A stretch of DNA of 37,116 bases, from the NCBI GenBank assembly GCA_004557185.1, contig SFEP01000034.1:1-37116 (forward strand), written 5' to 3'. This DNA is from Bacteroidales bacterium. Lineage in GTDB: Bacteria > Bacteroidota > Bacteroidia > Bacteroidales > Bacteroidaceae. Position 1 is the first letter of the stretch, and each line of letters starts with the position of its first letter. Both the position numbers and the translations under genes were made by a program. The notes under the pieces are model-generated. The model saw nothing but the letters and a program-made list of their open reading frames with translations, ran no database searches and had not been told where the DNA came from. Positions 18,556-28,671 of the stretch are shown piece by piece.

Positions 18556-19311
18556 TCAGCCGCCGAGCACGTGCTCCATGAGCAGGATGGACATGAAGCC
18601 GAGCAGCAGGGCGTAGGTGGCCTGCTTCTGGTAGCCGTGGGCGTGCGTTTCGGGAATCATTTCGTCGCTTGTGACGTAGAGCATGGCACCGCCGGCGAGT
18701 GCCAGCATGAAGGGCAGCATGGCCTGGCTCACACTGCCGAGCGTGAAGCCCAGCCATACGCCCACAATTTCGAGCAGACCGATGGCCAACGACAGCATGA
18801 AGGTGCGCAGCCGCGAGAGGCCGGCCACCAGCAGCGGGGCGATGACCACCATGCCTTCGGGCACGTTTTGCAGCGCAATGCCCAGCGACACCGTCCACTG
18901 CGTGGCCTCGTCGCCGTTCATGCTTACGCCCGCTGCCATGCCCTCGGGCAACTTGTGAATGGCAATGGCGAGCACAAAGAGCATGATGCGGTTGAGGTGT
19001 TCGTTGTGCTTGTGCTCCTCGGCATCAAGCCCCGTGATGGTGTGCATGTGCGGCGTGACGAGGTCGAGCACGTTGAGCAGCCAGGCACCGAGCAGCACGC
19101 CCAGCGCTGGCAGCCACACGGCCGTGCCCTGCACCATGTCGAAAGCCGGCACGATGAGGCCCACCGTGGCAGCGGCCAGCATGATGCCGGCGCAGTAGCC
19201 CAGCACGCTGTCGTTCCACTTGTGCGGCAATTCCTTGATGAAGAAGCCCAGAAGTGAGCCTAAAACCGTGGCGCCGCAGAGGCCGGCGGCGCTAAGCCAT
19301 ACTTGCATCAT
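18556..19311 (-). CDS. ZIP-family divalent metal transporter
   Basis: The 251-residue polytopic membrane protein has about eight hydrophobic segments. The ZIP metal-site motifs are in transmembrane segments 4 and 5: AIAIHKLPEGMAAG and GIALQNVPEGMVV. A third polar site is SDEMIPETHAHG near residue 220. A histidine-rich cytoplasmic loop (EEHKHNEHLN, about 100-110) lies between segments 3 and 4. Such proteins import zinc, iron or manganese across the inner membrane; the metal cannot be told from sequence. Starts at 19311 and 19308 are both ATG. The gene follows tcdA by 52 nt on the same strand and is probably co-transcribed. Confidence 0.92.
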   Translation of the reverse strand: MMQVWLSAAGLCGATVLGSLLGFFIKELPHKWNDSVLGYCAGIMLAAATVGLIVPAFDMVQGTAVWLPALGVLLGAWLLNVLDLVTPHMHTITGLDAEEHKHNEHLNRIMLFVLAIAIHKLPEGMAAGVSMNGDEATQWTVSLGIALQNVPEGMVVIAPLLVAGLSRLRTFMLSLAIGLLEIVGVWLGFTLGSVSQAMLPFMLALAGGAMLYVTSDEMIPETHAHGYQKQATYALLLGFMSILLMEHVLGG

Positions 19312-19363
19312 GTGAGAGAGGGTTGAGAGGTGAAAAGAAATGAAGGCTGTGGCGTGTGCCGCT

Positions 19364-20152
19364 TCAGGCCTGCTGCGCCTGGCGGCAAATGTGCTGCACG
19401 ATGAGACCGGAGAGCGTGAGGCCGAAGATGGCCGTGATGTGCATGAGCGAACCGTTGACCTGCGCCTTGCGCGGCAGACCCACGGCTTCGGGCTGCGCGG
19501 TGAGCGCCTGGTGGTCCTGCGGAGCGTCGTACTCGATGCAGCCGCCGAGGTTGGGCAGCAGTTCGTCGCTGAACACGCATCGGAACTTGCGGGCGGGGAA
19601 CACCTTGAGCCGCTTGAAGCGCCGGCGCAAGGCCGCGGCCAGCGGGCAGCCCTTCACCTTCCAGAACTCCGCCACCTGCACCCGTGTGGGGTCCATCTTC
19701 AGCGCCGCTCCCATCGACGAGAACAGCGTGGTGTGGGCCGCCGAGGCGCGCAGCAGCAGTTCGGCCTTGTCGTGCAGCGAGTCGATGGCATCGACCACAT
19801 AGTCGTAGTCGTCGAGGGCAAAGCTGGCGGCCGTGTCGGCGGTGAACACCTCGCGGCGGGCCACCACATCGGCCGTGGGGCAGATGTCGAGCAACCGTTC
19901 GCGCAGAGCGTCTACCTTAGGGCGTCCCAAGGTGCTCGTGGTGGCCATGAGCTGGCGGTTGAGGTTGGTGTGGCACACGGTGTCGGCGTCGACCAGGGTG
20001 AGGTGCCCCACGCCAGTGCGCAGCAGACTCTCGGCGCACCAGCTGCCCACGCCGCCCACGCCCATAATGAGGACGCGGGCTTGCTGCAGGGCCTGCATGG
20101 CATCGGCGCCCACGAGGCGCTCGGTGCGGTCGAAAGCGGGATTAGGCGTCAT
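19364..20152 (-). CDS. tcdA: tRNA threonylcarbamoyladenosine dehydratase (TcdA/CsdL-like, E1 fold)
   Basis: From ATG 20152 the protein has 262 residues; ATG 20170 would add six. The family usually begins shortly before the RTERLVG motif, which favours 20152. The Rossmann-type ATP-binding motif is VLIMGVGGVGSWCAE, followed by LVDADTVCHTNLNRQ, the pattern of E1-like adenylating enzymes. TcdA converts t6A37 in tRNA to the cyclic form ct6A with ATP. The downstream region (DYVVDAIDSLHDKAELL, then CxxC-free beta strands) agrees with the family. The start overlaps the 3' end of the HAD gene by 11 nt, so the two are likely co-expressed. Confidence 0.92.
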   Translation of the reverse strand: MTPNPAFDRTERLVGADAMQALQQARVLIMGVGGVGSWCAESLLRTGVGHLTLVDADTVCHTNLNRQLMATTSTLGRPKVDALRERLLDICPTADVVARREVFTADTAASFALDDYDYVVDAIDSLHDKAELLLRASAAHTTLFSSMGAALKMDPTRVQVAEFWKVKGCPLAAALRRRFKRLKVFPARKFRCVFSDELLPNLGGCIEYDAPQDHQALTAQPEAVGLPRKAQVNGSLMHITAIFGLTLSGLIVQHICRQAQQA

Positions 20153-20873
20153 GGCGGGCAAGTTGGGCAAACAGGCCGCTCTCAGCCAGTGCGGTCATCG
20201 AGGGGAAGAGCATGTCGGCACCCTCCTGCAGCAGGGCGCTCTCGGGCAGCGGTCCCGTGTTTACGGCGATGGTGAAGATTTCGGCGGCTGTGGCCGAGCG
20301 CACGCCGAGGGGTGCATTTTCCACCACCATAGCCTCCCACGGATGCAGCCCTGTGCGCTGCAAGGCCATGAGGTAAGGCTCGGGGTGCGGCTTGCCGTGC
20401 TTCACGTCCTTGCTCGACACGATGAGCTCGGGGGTGAAGAAGCCGGGATAGTTGGTGTTGAGACGGTCGAGCAGCGACTGCTGGCCCGAGCCTGTCACCA
20501 CGACGATGGTGAGCGCGGCCTGCTTCACGGCCTCGAGCACCTGCTGTGCGCCGGGCATCTTGGGCGCTTCGGGGCAGGCGTTGAAGAGGCGGCACTTCTC
20601 GGCGTAGATGTCGGCTATCTCCTGCTCGGTAGCCTCGCGGCCCCAGTGGCGGCGTGTGAGGATGTTGATGGTCGAAGCACCCGTGCGGCCCTCGTGCATG
20701 TAAGCCTCGGTCTTGTCCATTTCAAGTCCGAAACTGGTGCACGTCTGTGCCCACGAGGCGGCGTGGTAGGGCATGGAGTCGAAGAGCACGCCATCCATAT
20801 CGAAAAACACGGCCTTTGGGGTGAAAGCCTTAAAGCCGCGTTTTTGTAAGTAGAGGTTGATAGCTTGTTCCAT
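20142..20873 (-). CDS. HAD-superfamily phosphatase, beta-phosphoglucomutase-like
   Basis: The 243-residue protein has the HAD motifs in order: DMDGVLFDS with Asp25 (nucleophile) and Asp27 (acid/base), VVVTGSG (motif II), KHGKPHPEPY (motif III lysine) and VVENAPLGV (motif IV). The cap is of the small helical C1 type between motifs I and II. Such enzymes are usually phosphatases or phosphoglucomutases acting on small phosphorylated sugars; which substrate is not evident. It lies 61 nt after pgi and overlaps tcdA, so the three genes probably form one operon. Confidence 0.85.
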   Translation of the reverse strand: MEQAINLYLQKRGFKAFTPKAVFFDMDGVLFDSMPYHAASWAQTCTSFGLEMDKTEAYMHEGRTGASTINILTRRHWGREATEQEIADIYAEKCRLFNACPEAPKMPGAQQVLEAVKQAALTIVVVTGSGQQSLLDRLNTNYPGFFTPELIVSSKDVKHGKPHPEPYLMALQRTGLHPWEAMVVENAPLGVRSATAAEIFTIAVNTGPLPESALLQEGADMLFPSMTALAESGLFAQLARHDA

Positions 20874-20907
20874 AGCATGCGGGCTGTGAGGCCCTGTGTG
20901 GGGAATG

Positions 20908-20930
20908 CTAATATAATAATATAAGGTGTG
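20908..20930 (-). repeat. AT-rich intergenic element, copy 6 (diverged)
   Basis: The minus strand reads CACACCTTATATTATTATAT and adjacent bases, in the 61-nt gap between the pgi stop and the HAD start. It is the least conserved copy. Confidence 0.5.
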
Positions 20931-20934
20931 GCTT

Positions 20935-22287
20935 TTATGCCAGACGAGCCTTGATGGCCTCGGTCTCCTTTTCGTAACCTGGCTTGCCGAGGAGGGCGAA
21001 CATGTTTTTCTTGTAAGCCTCCACGCCCGGCTGGTTGAAGGGGTTCACCTCAAGCAGCAGACCGCTGATGCCGCAGGCCCGCTCGAAGAAGTAGATGAGC
21101 TGCCCCAGATTGTACTCGTCGAGGCGCTCAATGACGAGGCGCATGTTGGGCACGCCGCCGTCAACGTGAGCCAGCTGTGTGCCCAGTTCGGCCATTTTGT
21201 TTACCTGATCCACGCGTCGGCCTTCCAGGAAGTTGAGTCCGTCGAGGTTCTCGTCGTCGTGGGGGAAGAGGAGTTCGTGCTTGGCGTTCTCCACCGAGAT
21301 GACGGTTTCGAAGATGGTGCGCTCGCCTTCCTGAATCCACTGCCCCATGGAGTGGAGGTCGGTGGTGAAGTCGACGGAGGCGGTGAAGATGCCCTTGCCG
21401 TCCTTGCCCTCGCTTTCGCCGTAGAGCTGCTTCCACCACTCGTTCATGAAGTGGAGTTTGGGCTGGAAGTTCACCATGATTTCAATTTTCTTGCCGGCAG
21501 CGTAGAGGGCGTTGCGCACGGCGGCATACTGCTCGGCCGGATTGTCGGCGAAGGGCACCTCGGGAGCGCAGCGCTGCTCCATGTCGGCAGCACCCTTCAC
21601 AAGGGCGTCGATGTCGAAGCCGGCGCAGGCAATGGGCAGCAGGCCTACGGGAGTGAGCACGCTGAAACGGCCGCCCACATTGTCGGGGATGATGAAGCTG
21701 GTGTAACCCTCCTTGTCGGCCGTGGTGCGGGCTGCACCCTTCTTGGCGTCGGTGACGGCTACGATGACCTTGCGGGCCATGTCGAGGCCGCGCTGCTCCT
21801 CGCACTGCTTGCGCAGCAGACGGAAGGCGAGAGCCGTCTCGGTGGTGGTGCCGCTCTTCGAGATGTTGATGACACCGAAGCGGCGGCCCTTGAGGTATTC
21901 GGTCAGTTCGTAGAGGTAGTCCTCGCCGATGTTGTTGCCGGCAAAGAGTATCACGGGGTTCTCGCCCTTGTTGGTGAGCCACTCGAAGCTGTTCGACAGT
22001 GCCTCGATGACGGCGCGGGCACCCAGATAGCTACCGCCGATGCCGGCCACCACGATGGTGTCGCAGTTTTCGCGCAGCGTTTGAGCGCAGGCCTTGATGG
22101 AGGAAAGGAGTTCGGGGCTGGTGGACGATGCCAGATGCATCCATCCCAGGAAGTCGTTGCCTGCGCAGGTGGCTTCTTCAAGAGCCTTCTGTGCAGCCTT
22201 TACGCGGGGTTCAAAAGCCTTGACGGCGTCGGCGGCCACAAACTGCGTAGCCTTGCCGGTTTCCAGACGGAAATTCTTCGTGTTCAT
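20935..22287 (-). CDS. pgi: glucose-6-phosphate isomerase
   Basis: The 450-residue protein starts at ATG 22287 (MNTKNFRLETGKATQF). It interconverts glucose-6-phosphate and fructose-6-phosphate in the cytoplasm. Recognisable are VAGIGGSYLGARA, the phosphate-binding SKSGTTTETALAF, the catalytic glutamate segment MGQWIQEGER and the C-terminal GLLLEVNPFNQPGVEAYK. Length is that of the compact bacterial PGI family (about 450). The in-frame upstream extension to 22329 has no support, since it overlaps the promoter leader. A well-formed promoter lies at 22433-22463. It is first in a likely operon with the HAD phosphatase, tcdA and the ZIP gene, and diverges from clpB. Confidence 0.97.
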   Translation of the reverse strand: MNTKNFRLETGKATQFVAADAVKAFEPRVKAAQKALEEATCAGNDFLGWMHLASSTSPELLSSIKACAQTLRENCDTIVVAGIGGSYLGARAVIEALSNSFEWLTNKGENPVILFAGNNIGEDYLYELTEYLKGRRFGVINISKSGTTTETALAFRLLRKQCEEQRGLDMARKVIVAVTDAKKGAARTTADKEGYTSFIIPDNVGGRFSVLTPVGLLPIACAGFDIDALVKGAADMEQRCAPEVPFADNPAEQYAAVRNALYAAGKKIEIMVNFQPKLHFMNEWWKQLYGESEGKDGKGIFTASVDFTTDLHSMGQWIQEGERTIFETVISVENAKHELLFPHDDENLDGLNFLEGRRVDQVNKMAELGTQLAHVDGGVPNMRLVIERLDEYNLGQLIYFFERACGISGLLLEVNPFNQPGVEAYKKNMFALLGKPGYEKETEAIKARLA

Positions 22288-22432
22288 TGCGTTATATGCT
22301 TTCGGGAGTGCCGCAGCGCTGCGGGCCACAGCGGGGTGGTGCAGGGGCTGGCTGATGACGTGAGTGGCACTCTCATTCGTTAAAATTCAAGCGTTTACAT
22401 GGCAAAAAGACCATGTGTTTAGTTTTGTGCTG

Positions 22433-22463
22433 CAAAGGTAGTGTATTAAATAAGCAGGACAAA
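22433..22463 (-). promoter_or_regulatory. Bacteroidetes-type promoter of pgi
   Basis: On the minus strand TTTG (22460-22463), a 19-nt spacer and TACCTTTG (22433-22440) match the -33 TTTG / -7 TAnnTTTG consensus at ideal spacing. The leader to ATG 22287 is about 140 nt. Confidence 0.8.
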
Positions 22464-22558
22464 GCAAACCCCAGAACTTTTACATCTTTACCTTTTTTCC
22501 CTTGTGTTCCGCCCCTTCGTTTCGCACCGTAATGGCATGTTCTGCCGTCTTGCCCGCC

Positions 22559-22566
22559 TACATTTG
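22559..22566 (+). promoter_or_regulatory. possible -7 box for clpB
   Basis: TACATTTG fits TAnnTTTG and lies 153 nt before the clpB ATG. No good -33 TTTG is found, so a different sigma factor or promoter cannot be excluded. No CIRCE-type inverted repeat is present. Confidence 0.4.
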
Positions 22567-22626
22567 CTGTCAAAATGGCACTTTGTGTAAAAAGTTGGCA
22601 TCTAACCAGTGCTTGGCAGCGCGTTT

Positions 22627-22657
22627 GATAGGGGCAGCAGTGAGCAGCTCCCCTATC
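22627..22657 (+). promoter_or_regulatory. hairpin in clpB leader
   Basis: GATAGGGG (22627-22634) pairs with CCCCTATC (22650-22657), and AGC/GCT can extend it inside. It lies about 60 nt upstream of the clpB start and may affect mRNA structure or be an operator. Confidence 0.35.
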
Positions 22658-22719
22658 ACGGGCGACGGGCGGTGGCTGCTCATTCACGGAGTAAAAAAAC
22701 GATAAAAAACATACGCATT

Positions 22720-25320
<2,601 letters not shown>

Positions 25321-25357
25321 TGCTGGCGTCCCGCCCGCTGCCACCCTTCTGACAACC

Positions 25358-25529
25358 AACCTTTTCGTTAAGCCAAATGAGCAGCGCCAAAGCTGACAGG
25401 CTTTGAGCGATGCCATGGCGAGAAAAGGTCGGATGACAACCAACCTTTTCGTTAAGCCAAATGAGCAGCGCCAAAGCTGACAGGCTTTGAGCGATGCCAT
25501 GGCGAGAAAAGGTCGGATGAAATCCAACC
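25358..25529 (-). repeat. 84-bp tandem repeat, locus B (two units)
   Basis: Two units beginning AACCTTTTCG at 25358 and 25442 (spacing 84), then the first bases of a third. The sequence variant is that of locus A (AAAGCTGACAGGCTTT), in the opposite orientation on this strand. It begins 37 nt after the clpB stop and ends before the terminator at 25579, so it is probably part of the clpB 3' untranslated region. Confidence 0.95.
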
Positions 25530-25578
25530 CTTCCCCTCCGCCCCGCCACCCATGGCAGCCAAGAGGGCGTATCTCGCA

Positions 25579-25605
25579 ACCCCGGAGCCTCGCTCTGGGG
25601 TTTTT
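25579..25605 (+). terminator. Rho-independent terminator downstream of clpB
   Basis: ACCCCGGAGC (25579-25588) pairs with GCTCTGGGGT (25592-25601), with one G-T pair, around a 3-nt loop, followed by TTTT. It lies about 260 nt past the clpB stop, beyond the 84-bp repeats. Confidence 0.85.
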
Positions 25606-25660
25606 GCTTGCCCAGCGGTCTACGCCAACGCACCCAGCCCTGCCGCCCGCGCGTTTCAGT

Positions 25661-25807
25661 AAGGAAGAAAATTTTACGTAGCATCTATTTTCGGCGGGAT
25701 GGGGGATGGGAAAAAGGAGATGCTACGTAAAAAAACGCACGTAGTACGTAAAAAAACTCACGTCGTTCGTAAATTTTTTTACGTAGCATCTATTTTCGGA
25801 TTTTTCT
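25661..25807. repeat. 21-bp phased A/T-tract array 2 (about seven units)
   Basis: Read in 21-bp steps from 25661, the region has an A or T tract in each step. ACGTAG or ACGTCG ends the units at 25681, 25744, 25765 and 25786. TACGTAAAAAAAC recurs at 25724 and 25745, and TTCGTAAA follows at 25766. The word TTTTACGTAGCATCTATTTT occurs twice, at 25672 and 25777, exactly 105 bp (5 x 21) apart. An inverted copy, AGATGCTACGTAAAA, is at 25718. Same period and A-tract design as 14038-14142, but a different word. 25808-25988 shows nothing recognisable. Confidence 0.85.
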
Positions 25808-25988
25808 TCCACGGCATCCCGTCGGAGGCAACGCCTTCAATGCGTTGACCGAGCACCGTCTTTTCTGGGGGCGCTCATACAAGTTTACCGGACACCAATA
25901 GTCAAAATATTTCATCTACAACTCACCTCGAAAACGTAAATGCGAAGAATGGAACAGGCTCGTCAGGACGCTGCGCTGCGTCGCCGAC

Positions 25989-26047
25989 AAAAACTGACGG
26001 TGGCGGCTGCTCCGCGCAAGATGCGTGTGAACAACCGCCACCGTCAG
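25989..26047 (-). terminator. Rho-independent terminator of the 26089-27426 gene
   Basis: CTGACGGTGGCGG (25994-26006) pairs perfectly with CCGCCACCGTCAG (26035-26047). On the minus strand the stem is followed by TTTTTGTC. It lies 42 nt after the stop codon and marks the end of the lpx-miaA series. Confidence 0.88.
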
Positions 26048-26088
26048 GGTAGGGGGAGGGAATATGGGGGCGCTGCGCGGGTGCTGCC

Positions 26089-27426
26089 TTAGCAGTAGCG
26101 CAGGTTGTAAATTTGGGAGCGCAGGTCACTGGCCTCGCTGGCGTAGCGTGAGGCGTCGCTCTCATAGCTGCGGGCCTCGTCGTAGCAGCGGTCGGCGCTG
26201 CTTTCGTAGTCGCGGGCACGGCTTTCGTCGCTCTCGCTGCGGGCGTACGACATGTAGGTGTCGCCCTGCTGGCGGGCGCGCTGGGCGTCGTTTTCGGCTT
26301 GGCGTTGGCTCGATTCCACGCTTGAGAGCTGGTTTTCAAGGTAACTGATTTCGCGTTCGCGCTCTTGGCGGCGCTGCTCCTCGGCGTCGTCGTCGTCGTC
26401 GGCACGGCTGCCGTGTGAGGACGAACCGCCTGTGGCAAAGGGTGAGGCGGTGGGGTCGACGGCAGGGGCAGGACCGGCGGGGATGTCGATGCCCTGCCCG
26501 CTCTGCAAGGCGCTGATGATGGACATCTCGGCTGCGTTGAGGCGGAACCAGGGAAGGTCGCCCGTGAAGCTGTGGCTGCGGGCGTTCAGAATTTGCCGCA
26601 CCTGGGCTGCGCGCTGGCTGTGCTGGCGGTCGTTGAAGCGCCGCTCACGTGCTGTGTGCACCTTGCTGGGGAAGAAGAGCAGCACGAGCAGGCCCAGCGT
26701 GCTGGTGAGCAGGGCCAGCAGGGTGAACAGGATACGCTTGCCGCCGAAGCAGTTCATGTCGGCCACGCGGCGCGACACCAGCCACACGTAGCCCCCTACC
26801 GTGGCTCCGCCGAAGAGCGGCATGAGGCTCTCGGTGCCCAGCAGCTTGATGCTGATGGCGGAGCAGATGCCCATGGCCAGGAGTATGAGGAGCAAACCTA
26901 CGAAGAACTCCCAGCCCGTGAGGGTTTCGTTCTTGAGCAGGCGCTGCAGGATGGGGGCGTCGGGGTCGTTGTTCACCTCGTGCCCTTGCAGCCCGCTGCC
27001 GTCGTTGCCGAAGTTCTGGTAGCCGAAGTGCTTTTCGCGTCCTTTCTCGAACACGCGGTTGTGGGTGATGCATTCGCCCGTCATGTGGCCGTGGTTGGCG
27101 CGTCCGGAGTCGGCGGAGCCGTCGGCGTGCAGACGCAGCGTTTCGGCATCGTGCAGTTTGAGTTCGTCGTCGTAGCGTCCTGCCTCCATGCTGCCGTCGC
27201 TGTGCAGCTTGTAGTTAGGCTCGTTTTCGTAGTCGTCGGCCAGTAGTTCGATGCTTGTTTGGTAAACCACGAGTTGGTACTCGTCGAGTATGCCCAGGCA
27301 GGTAAGGTGGTCAATGTGCTTTTGCAGCCGCTGCCTCATGGTGGGGTGGTTGCTGCGTTGCATTTGCTGCTGAAGCAGGCGCAGGCATTTAGCTGCCACT
27401 TGCATTTTGGTAATGGTCGTTGACAT
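26089..27426 (-). CDS. membrane protein of unknown function with coiled, Ser/Asp/Arg-rich C-terminus
   Basis: I do not recognise this 445-residue protein. Start chosen at 27426 (MSTTITKMQV); an upstream in-frame ATG at 27528 would add an unlikely 34 residues. Seen in it: a helical soluble part (1-60); a duplicated segment KLHSDGSMEAGR and RLHADGSADSGR (about 73-109); three hydrophobic segments likely to span the membrane (about 172-196, 203-218, 231-253); a small soluble part; a low-complexity Ser/Gly/Asp stretch (about 330-348); and a charged helical region (349-385). It ends in a repetitive tail with ARDYESSA, ARSYESDA and RYASEAS (about 390-435) and a final Cys. It follows miaA by 119 nt on the same strand, behind a weak hairpin. 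Function unknown. Confidence 0.75.
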   Translation of the reverse strand: MSTTITKMQVAAKCLRLLQQQMQRSNHPTMRQRLQKHIDHLTCLGILDEYQLVVYQTSIELLADDYENEPNYKLHSDGSMEAGRYDDELKLHDAETLRLHADGSADSGRANHGHMTGECITHNRVFEKGREKHFGYQNFGNDGSGLQGHEVNNDPDAPILQRLLKNETLTGWEFFVGLLLILLAMGICSAISIKLLGTESLMPLFGGATVGGYVWLVSRRVADMNCFGGKRILFTLLALLTSTLGLLVLLFFPSKVHTARERRFNDRQHSQRAAQVRQILNARSHSFTGDLPWFRLNAAEMSIISALQSGQGIDIPAGPAPAVDPTASPFATGGSSSHGSRADDDDDAEEQRRQEREREISYLENQLSSVESSQRQAENDAQRARQQGDTYMSYARSESDESRARDYESSADRCYDEARSYESDASRYASEASDLRSQIYNLRYC

Positions 27427-27499
27427 GGTTGTGCTTATTGATTGCAGTTTTTGGGGGGATGAGTTCTCTTCCTTCGTTTGGTCAGATGGCCTATTTATA

Positions 27500-27537
27500 G
27501 CTGGTGCGGCGTGTCTGTTTCGGCACACTGCACCAGC
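27500..27537 (-). terminator. hairpin between miaA and the membrane-protein gene
   Basis: GCTGGTGC (27500-27507) pairs with GCACCAGC (27530-27537), extended by GTGT/ACAC across a small bulge. It begins nine bases after the miaA stop. No T run follows, so it could be a weak terminator or an mRNA processing structure. Confidence 0.4.
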
Positions 27538-27545
27538 GCATCCAT

Positions 27546-28499
27546 TTATATGCTATCCTGCTGTTTCATGCCTTCGGCGATGCGCTGCAGCGCGCCGTCG
27601 AGGTCGTCGGGGCGCAGCCAGTGTATGCTTTGGTCCTTGGCAAACCAGGTGAGTTGCTTCTTGGCGTAGACGCGGGTGTTACGCTGAATTTTGAGTACCG
27701 CCTGCTCGAGCGTCCACTCGCCGTCGAGGTGGCGGAACATTTCCTTGTAGCCCACGGTGTTGAGTGCGTTGCAGTGGCGGTAGGGCAGCAGGCTGCGGGC
27801 CTCGTCGGCCAGGCCCGCCTCTACCATGTGCCACACGCGGCTGTTGATGCGGGCGAAGAGTTCCTCGCGAGGCAGGTTGAGCCCTATTTTCAAAATGCCG
27901 AAGGGTCGCTGCACGCGCCGCCCGAGGCGGTAGGAGGTGAAGGTGCGCCCCGTCATGTAGCACACCTCGAGGGCGTGCACCACGCGTTTGGGGTTGCGCA
28001 GGTCGACCTGAGCGTAGTAGGCGGGGTCGAGCAGACGCAGTTCCTCGACGAGCGGCTGCAGCCCTTCACGCTCGTAGCGCTGGCGCAGCAGTTGGCGAGT
28101 GTCGTCGTCGATGGTGGGAATGTCGTCGATGCCGTGGCACACTGCGTCGAGGTACATCATCGAGCCGCCCGCCATGAGGCACACGGGGCGTTGTGAAAAT
28201 TCGCGCTCAAGCACCTTGAGCGCCTCGGTTTCGTAGCGTGCGGCGCTGAAGTAGTCGTCGGGCTCCAGTTCCTCCACAAAGTAGTGGTGCACCCGCTGGC
28301 GTTCGGCTGGCGTGGGTGCGGCGGTGCCGATGGGCATGTGGCGGTATATCTGGCGTGAGTCAGCGTTGAGAATGGGGCAGCCCAGACGCTCGGCCAGCGC
28401 GAGCGACAGCGCCGTCTTGCCCACTCCCGTGGGGCCGAGCAGCACCACGAGCATGCGGGGCGCGGGGCTGGCTGACGATGGCGTAAGGCTGTGGGGCAT
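27546..28499 (-). CDS. miaA: tRNA dimethylallyltransferase
   Basis: The protein is 317 residues from ATG 28499; ATG 28454 (MLVVLLGPTG) would give 302 and is the more typical beginning of the family. MiaA adds a dimethylallyl group to A37 of tRNAs that read codons starting with U. The P-loop is LGPTGVGKTALS (about residues 21-32), followed by NADSRQIYRHMPIGTA, the substrate-binding DDIP loop and the C-terminal QRNTRVYAKKQLTWF, all typical. It sits in the usual Bacteroidetes position near lpxA. The 172-nt gap upstream holds an AT-rich element. Confidence 0.96.
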   Translation of the reverse strand: MPHSLTPSSASPAPRMLVVLLGPTGVGKTALSLALAERLGCPILNADSRQIYRHMPIGTAAPTPAERQRVHHYFVEELEPDDYFSAARYETEALKVLEREFSQRPVCLMAGGSMMYLDAVCHGIDDIPTIDDDTRQLLRQRYEREGLQPLVEELRLLDPAYYAQVDLRNPKRVVHALEVCYMTGRTFTSYRLGRRVQRPFGILKIGLNLPREELFARINSRVWHMVEAGLADEARSLLPYRHCNALNTVGYKEMFRHLDGEWTLEQAVLKIQRNTRVYAKKQLTWFAKDQSIHWLRPDDLDGALQRIAEGMKQQDSI

Positions 28500-28545
28500 G
28501 GATGAGAGCGTGTTGAGGGGTGGGGTGGGAGGGGGCTTTCCCTAT

Positions 28546-28568
28546 TCCTTATATATAATAAAGGAGTG
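28546..28568. repeat. AT-rich intergenic element, copy 7 (palindromic)
   Basis: TCCTTATATATAATAAAGGA and the bases around it form an almost perfect inverted repeat. It lies between the 28672-29235 gene and miaA, 47 nt before the miaA ATG at 28499. Confidence 0.65.
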
Positions 28569-28671
28569 GGGCGGTAAGACACAAACGAGGCCGCAGCCTG
28601 AACGCCGGCTCGCAGGCAAAGGAGTGGCGGCTGTTCGGGCTGCGGCGGGCATGTGCGGCGGGCACGGTGCG

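Noticed and set aside
20926..22383. 485-codon open frame antisense to pgi
   Set aside because: pgi is a clear, full-length enzyme with a proper promoter; the other frame is a composition shadow.
22500..22719. CIRCE heat-shock operator in front of clpB
   Set aside because: The inverted repeat at 22627 (GATAGGGG/CCCCTATC) does not resemble the CIRCE sequence TTAGCACTC and its complement.
25661..25807. CRISPR array
   Set aside because: Repeats are 21 bp with no unique spacers and no cas genes nearby; the same holds for the arrays at 14038 and 33156.
25923..26438. 171-codon minus-strand frame over the terminator and tail of the membrane-protein gene
   Set aside because: It overlaps the coding tail in another frame and is Thr/Ala/Pro-rich without motifs.
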